A stretch of 64,000 nucleotides of DNA from an uncultured Christensenella sp. (GTDB taxonomy: Bacteria; Bacillota; Clostridia; Christensenellales; Borkfalkiaceae): assembly GCA_910577055.1 (NCBI GenBank), contig CAJTKX010000002.1, positions 306,140-370,139 of the forward strand, given 5' to 3'. A program made the position numbers and the translations under genes. Shown here one piece after another: positions 61,564-64,000 of the stretch; positions within the stretch are counted from its first letter, which is position 1, and every line of letters starts with the position of its first letter. The notes under the pieces were generated by a model. That model had not been told where the DNA came from. It saw only the letters and a list, made by a program, of their open reading frames with translations, and searched no databases.

Positions 61564-61764
61564 TTATTCGTCACCGAAAAATTCTTCATAAGTGATATCG
61601 AAATATTTTATTATATTCTTTATTGCTGTAATATTCGGTTCGGTATTACCTTTTCCCCAATCCGAAACCGTGCGTGCAGAATATCCGAGTATTTTTCCCA
61701 ACTCGCCTTGTGTAATATTCTTACTTTTTCTTAAATTTTTAATGTTTTCCGCTACTGTTTTCAT
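61564..61764 (-). CDS. XRE-family regulator
   Basis: 66 residues: 'IKNLRKSKNITQGELGKILGYSARTVSDWGKGNTEPNITAIKNIIKYFDITYEEFFGDE', a full Cro/C1-type helix-turn-helix protein. The ATG at 61764 is preferred; an in-frame ATG at 61776 overlaps a TAAAAT box on the minus strand. Two palindromic sites lie directly upstream (61781-61822), so it probably represses itself. Confidence 0.85.
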   Translation of the reverse strand: MKTVAENIKNLRKSKNITQGELGKILGYSARTVSDWGKGNTEPNITAIKNIIKYFDITYEEFFGDE

Positions 61765-61780
61765 ACACCTAAACATTTTA

Positions 61781-61822
61781 GCGGATTTTCCGCCAAAACG
61801 GTTGACTTGGCGGAAAACCCGC
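61781..61822. promoter_or_regulatory. paired palindromic operators of the XRE gene
   Basis: GCGGATTTTCCGC (61781-61793) is a perfect palindrome of 5-bp arms. GCGGAAAACCCGC (61810-61822) is its inverted near-copy with one change, 16 bases further. They overlap the -10 to -35 region of the XRE gene. Confidence 0.6.
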
Positions 61823-61981
61823 TATGTGAACAAATGAATAAATCTATGATATCGGAGCTTGCACACAACGCTTATTATTGTGCCGAAAAAATAAAACTGA
61901 ACGATAATAAGGAATATCAAAAAAATTACAGCGCTGCCAAAAATTTTTTGGAGCAATAACTTTACAAAAAACGACGGTGAA

Positions 61982-62230
61982 TTATTCGCCGTCGTTTTTT
62001 TCTTTATCTTCAACTTTGCCCGTAATAAAGTCGCCCGTGGGGGGAGGGGGATTTGCGGCTTTTTCGTCGCGCTCTTGCATGCGTTTGCAAAGGAACATAA
62101 GCGCGGCAAATCCGCAAGCTCCCGCAAGGGGCAAAAATCCCCACCATAAAAAGTACACGAAAATAAATACGGTTACTGCAACGCACGCTACCGAAAGAAT
62201 GCAAAACAAAATTCTTAAATTCTTAAACAT
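61982..62230 (-). CDS. small two-helix membrane protein
   Basis: 82 residues from the ATG at 62230 ('MFKNLRILFCILSV'), with two membrane helices (about 5-30 and 33-50) and a charged, Pro-rich tail. On the minus strand TTGCCA (62060-62065... read leftward), 17 bases, TATTAT (62237-62242), then six bases precede the ATG: precisely, the -35 is at 62260-62265. There is no ribosome site, so it is probably leaderless. Function unknown. Confidence 0.6.
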   Translation of the reverse strand: MFKNLRILFCILSVACVAVTVFIFVYFLWWGFLPLAGACGFAALMFLCKRMQERDEKAANPPPPTGDFITGKVEDKEKNDGE

Positions 62231-62304
62231 AGCAATATAATATAACATTTTACGGCTAATGGCAAGCAAAAACGGCGGGGCGAGTTTTTGCCCCACCGTA
62301 TAAT

Positions 62305-63084
62305 TTAAATGCGGTTTCCGTTTTTATCCAACTTTCCGCCTAAGCAGCTAACCGTAACGCCGCCCGTTCCGATATTCCACGCTTCATCTTTTTCAACGTT
62401 TTTCCATTTGTCTGTCGTTCCGTTAAAAGTAACGTATTTCAACAACGCGCAATTAAAAAATACTTTACCTCCTACATGGCGCAGGCTATCGGTAAAAGTA
62501 ACCGCGGCAAGGTCGGTACAGCTACAAAAAGCGTAGTCGGCAATATCGATGACTCCGTTCGGAACGGTCAAGCTGCTTAGCCCCGCGCAATTTCTGAAAG
62601 CTCCCAATCCAATTTTTGTAACGCTGCCGTCAGCGGGTATAACGCTGTTTTTGCAGCCTAAAATCAAGGTTTTGCTTTCGGTTTCTATCAAGCAGTTGCC
62701 GTTACTGTGATATTTCTTGTTGTCGCTTGCAACTTTAATACTTTCTATTTGCGGGCATTTATGGAAGGCGTTTTTGCCTATGTAATTAACGCGGCTGCCT
62801 ATCGTTATGTGTTTTATAGGACACTCGTAAAACGCAAGCGAGCCTATCGAGGTTATGCGCCCGTCTATTTCAACGCTTTCCAAAGTGGAGCAAAAGCGGA
62901 ACGCGTATTCGCCGATAGCCGTAACCGGCAGCCCGTTATGGGTGGAGGGAACGGTAAGCTTTCTGCCGCAGAACTTATTCGTGCTTGCAACGGTGTAACC
63001 GTCGTTGCCGCTATTTAGGTGGAAGATAAGGTTTAAATCTTCATAACAATCTTCGTATATTACGCCCGCATAGTTGTTTCTCAT
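62305..63084 (-). CDS. BspA-like leucine-rich-repeat protein, short paralogue
   Basis: About 259 residues from the ATG at 63084 ('MRNNYAGVIYED'), which has GGAG seven bases upstream. LRR_5 repeats ('IGEYAFRFCSTLESVEI'), a 'NCLIETESKTLILGC' segment and a C-terminal 'FNGTTDKWKNV' cap are all shared with the protein at 1-1754. The same frame stays open to a GTG at 63213; starting at the ATG at 63153 would add a signal-like 'MRATLTVALIFCFCPQ'. However, that stretch is encoded by a terminator-like hairpin and T run, so the longer start is doubtful. Secretion is therefore unresolved. Confidence 0.8.
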   Translation of the reverse strand: MRNNYAGVIYEDCYEDLNLIFHLNSGNDGYTVASTNKFCGRKLTVPSTHNGLPVTAIGEYAFRFCSTLESVEIDGRITSIGSLAFYECPIKHITIGSRVNYIGKNAFHKCPQIESIKVASDNKKYHSNGNCLIETESKTLILGCKNSVIPADGSVTKIGLGAFRNCAGLSSLTVPNGVIDIADYAFCSCTDLAAVTFTDSLRHVGGKVFFNCALLKYVTFNGTTDKWKNVEKDEAWNIGTGGVTVSCLGGKLDKNGNRI

Positions 63085-63128
63085 ATTTCCGCTCCGAAAA
63101 TTTATCTGCGGGCAAAAACAAAAAATAA

Positions 63129-63149
63129 GGGCGACCGTCAAGGTCGCCC
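63129..63149 (-). terminator. terminator or attenuator in the LRR gene leader
   Basis: GGGCGACC-TTGAC-GGTCGCCC on the minus strand followed by TTATTTTTTG. It lies between the promoter at 63312-63340 and the preferred start at 63084, so it may attenuate the gene. Confidence 0.6.
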
Positions 63150-63311
63150 GCATAAAGTACCCTAACAGTCGCCAAACAATCTTTTCTGTTTTTGCGGTAT
63201 TAAAGTGTTGCACAAAAAAATCACAGAAAAATAGGTACCACTATGCCTATAGTAATACTGTGAAAATTTGCGCAAAAAATACCGCTTATTATTAGATTGT
63301 TTGGCAATCTC

Positions 63312-63340
63312 AGTATAACACGGATTTTTCAAATAATCAA
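63312..63340 (-). promoter_or_regulatory. promoter upstream of the LRR gene
   Basis: On the minus strand TTGATT (63335-63340), 17 bases, TATACT (63312-63317). The implied leader is over 200 bases if the start is 63084. Confidence 0.65.
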
Positions 63341-63361
63341 CCCTTTTTATTCAATATATAA

Positions 63362-63385
63362 TACGCGCGCGCGTGCGCGCGTACG
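63362..63385. repeat. alternating CG/TG purine-pyrimidine tract
   Basis: About 23 bases of nearly unbroken purine-pyrimidine alternation, mostly CG, in an otherwise AT-rich intergenic region. Such tracts can adopt Z-DNA under negative supercoiling. It lies about 270 bases upstream of the rRNA promoter. Confidence 0.6.
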
Positions 63386-63569
63386 AAATTCATATCGTCA
63401 TATGATTATACAAGAAAATGAATAAAATTATCTAAAAATGTCAAAAATTAACTTGCCCGAACTTTTTTAAAAAAATCAAAAAAGAATTTGACTTTAAAAT
63501 TACCGTGTGTTATTTTATTTAGGCTGTCGCAAAAGGGGCGGGGTGATAAAACCGCGCAGCTTTTCAAAA

Positions 63570-63658
63570 AAATTCAAAATTCGATAAAAAATTCGTGAAA
63601 AATTTTTTAAAAAAGTTTTGAAATTCGCTTGACACTGTAATAATTAATATGATATTAT
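63570..63658 (+). promoter_or_regulatory. rRNA operon promoter with A/T-rich UP element
   Basis: TTGACA (63629-63634), an 18-base spacer, TATTAT (63653-63658). The 60 bases before it are runs of A and T typical of an UP element. A leader of about 200 bases follows before 16S, including the hairpin-like stretch CCGAC-TTTTT-GTCGG. Confidence 0.8.
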
Positions 63659-63858
63659 AGACAAGCTCACCGAAAGGGCAGCCCGACTTTTTGTCGGTAA
63701 ACGCAGTTTAAAAATTGAATAGAAGGAAACGAATATAAAAAAAGTTTCTGTCAATTAACTTTGAAGTACAAATAGTACCACAAAGCAAAGTCAGCATAGA
63801 TAATGACTATAAATAGTCGAGATAGAGCCACGAACTTATAGTTCGGTTTTATACAATT

Positions 63859-64000
63859 AAACTTAAGAGTTTGATTCTGGCTCAGGATGAACGCTGGCGG
63901 CGTGCTTAACACATGCAAGTCGAATGTAGTTTACTACATGGCGGACGGGTGAGTAACGCGTGAGCAATCTGCCCATATCTGGGGGATAACAGTTGGAAAC
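63859..64000 (+). rRNA. 16S ribosomal RNA, 5' part (cut by window)
   Basis: AGAGTTTGATTCTGGCTCAG, the conserved 27F site, begins at 63866, so base 1 of the rRNA is near 63859. It is followed by GATGAACGCTGGCGGCGTGC and the conserved 'GGCGGACGGGTGAGTAACGCG'. Only about 142 bases are in the window, enough for a bacterial, Clostridia-like call but not for genus. Confidence 0.96.

Noticed and set aside
61822-62127. 101-residue frame opposite and beside the small membrane-protein gene
   Set aside because: It overlaps the better-supported gene at 61982-62230 in another frame and lacks a ribosome site.

Overview
The window looks like a chromosomal segment of a Gram-positive, probably anaerobic member of the Clostridia. 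The evidence is a Spo0A-like response regulator, KtrAB, ComFC, an iron-dependent alcohol dehydrogenase, a DUF1858 protein, a clostridial-type 16S start at the right end, and strong AGGAGG ribosome binding sites. The 142 bases of 16S are too few to name a family. The left edge cuts a BspA-like leucine-rich-repeat gene and the right edge cuts a 16S rRNA gene.

Layout. 1-4757 holds surface and transport genes: the LRR protein, PnuC and an SGNH-hydrolase lipoprotein. 4758-27403 is a mobile defence island integrated in the 3' end of a tRNA-Gln(CTG) gene. Perfect 45-bp direct repeats (4788-4832 and 27359-27403) bound it. It carries a tyrosine integrase, a MobV relaxase with a hairpin-rich candidate oriT, a DUF6291-like protein, a Bro-N/Fic fusion facing a small XRE protein, a complete Wadjet operon (JetABCD), a five-gene methyltransferase/nuclease cluster, and a Thoeris operon with two ThsB-like sensors and one ThsA. 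The coding sequence from about 10.4 to 27 kb is visibly more AT-rich than the flanking chromosome.

27.4-34.6 kb holds a response regulator and a membrane kinase with a possible 18-residue peptide gene between them, a Fic-like protein lacking the usual histidine, an XRE regulator, ComFC and KtrAB. 35-42.5 kb holds glmM-glmS, a tyrosine phosphatase, a YhhN-like protein, a RadC-like protein and tRNA-Ser(TGA), with a serine recombinase whose reading frame runs through the tRNA on the opposite strand. 43-49.2 kb holds a GNAT acetyltransferase and a two-component system upstream of an FtsX-type ABC transporter. 49.3-63.9 kb holds housekeeping and envelope genes (alcohol dehydrogenase, phosphoglucomutase, YfcE-RdgB, TrmL, Na/Pi cotransporter, DUF1858, NlpC/P60 lipoprotein), a second LRR protein and the rRNA promoter.

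The two points I would follow up first are the cluster at 17.1-23.9 kb and an apparent initiation mode. The cluster has three related methyltransferases, one with an altered catalytic motif and fused to an Mrr nuclease, plus a separate HARE-HTH/PD-ExK nuclease. The initiation mode is seen at eight chromosomal genes, which have a promoter with the -10 box exactly six bases before an ATG and no ribosome binding site, consistent with leaderless mRNAs.
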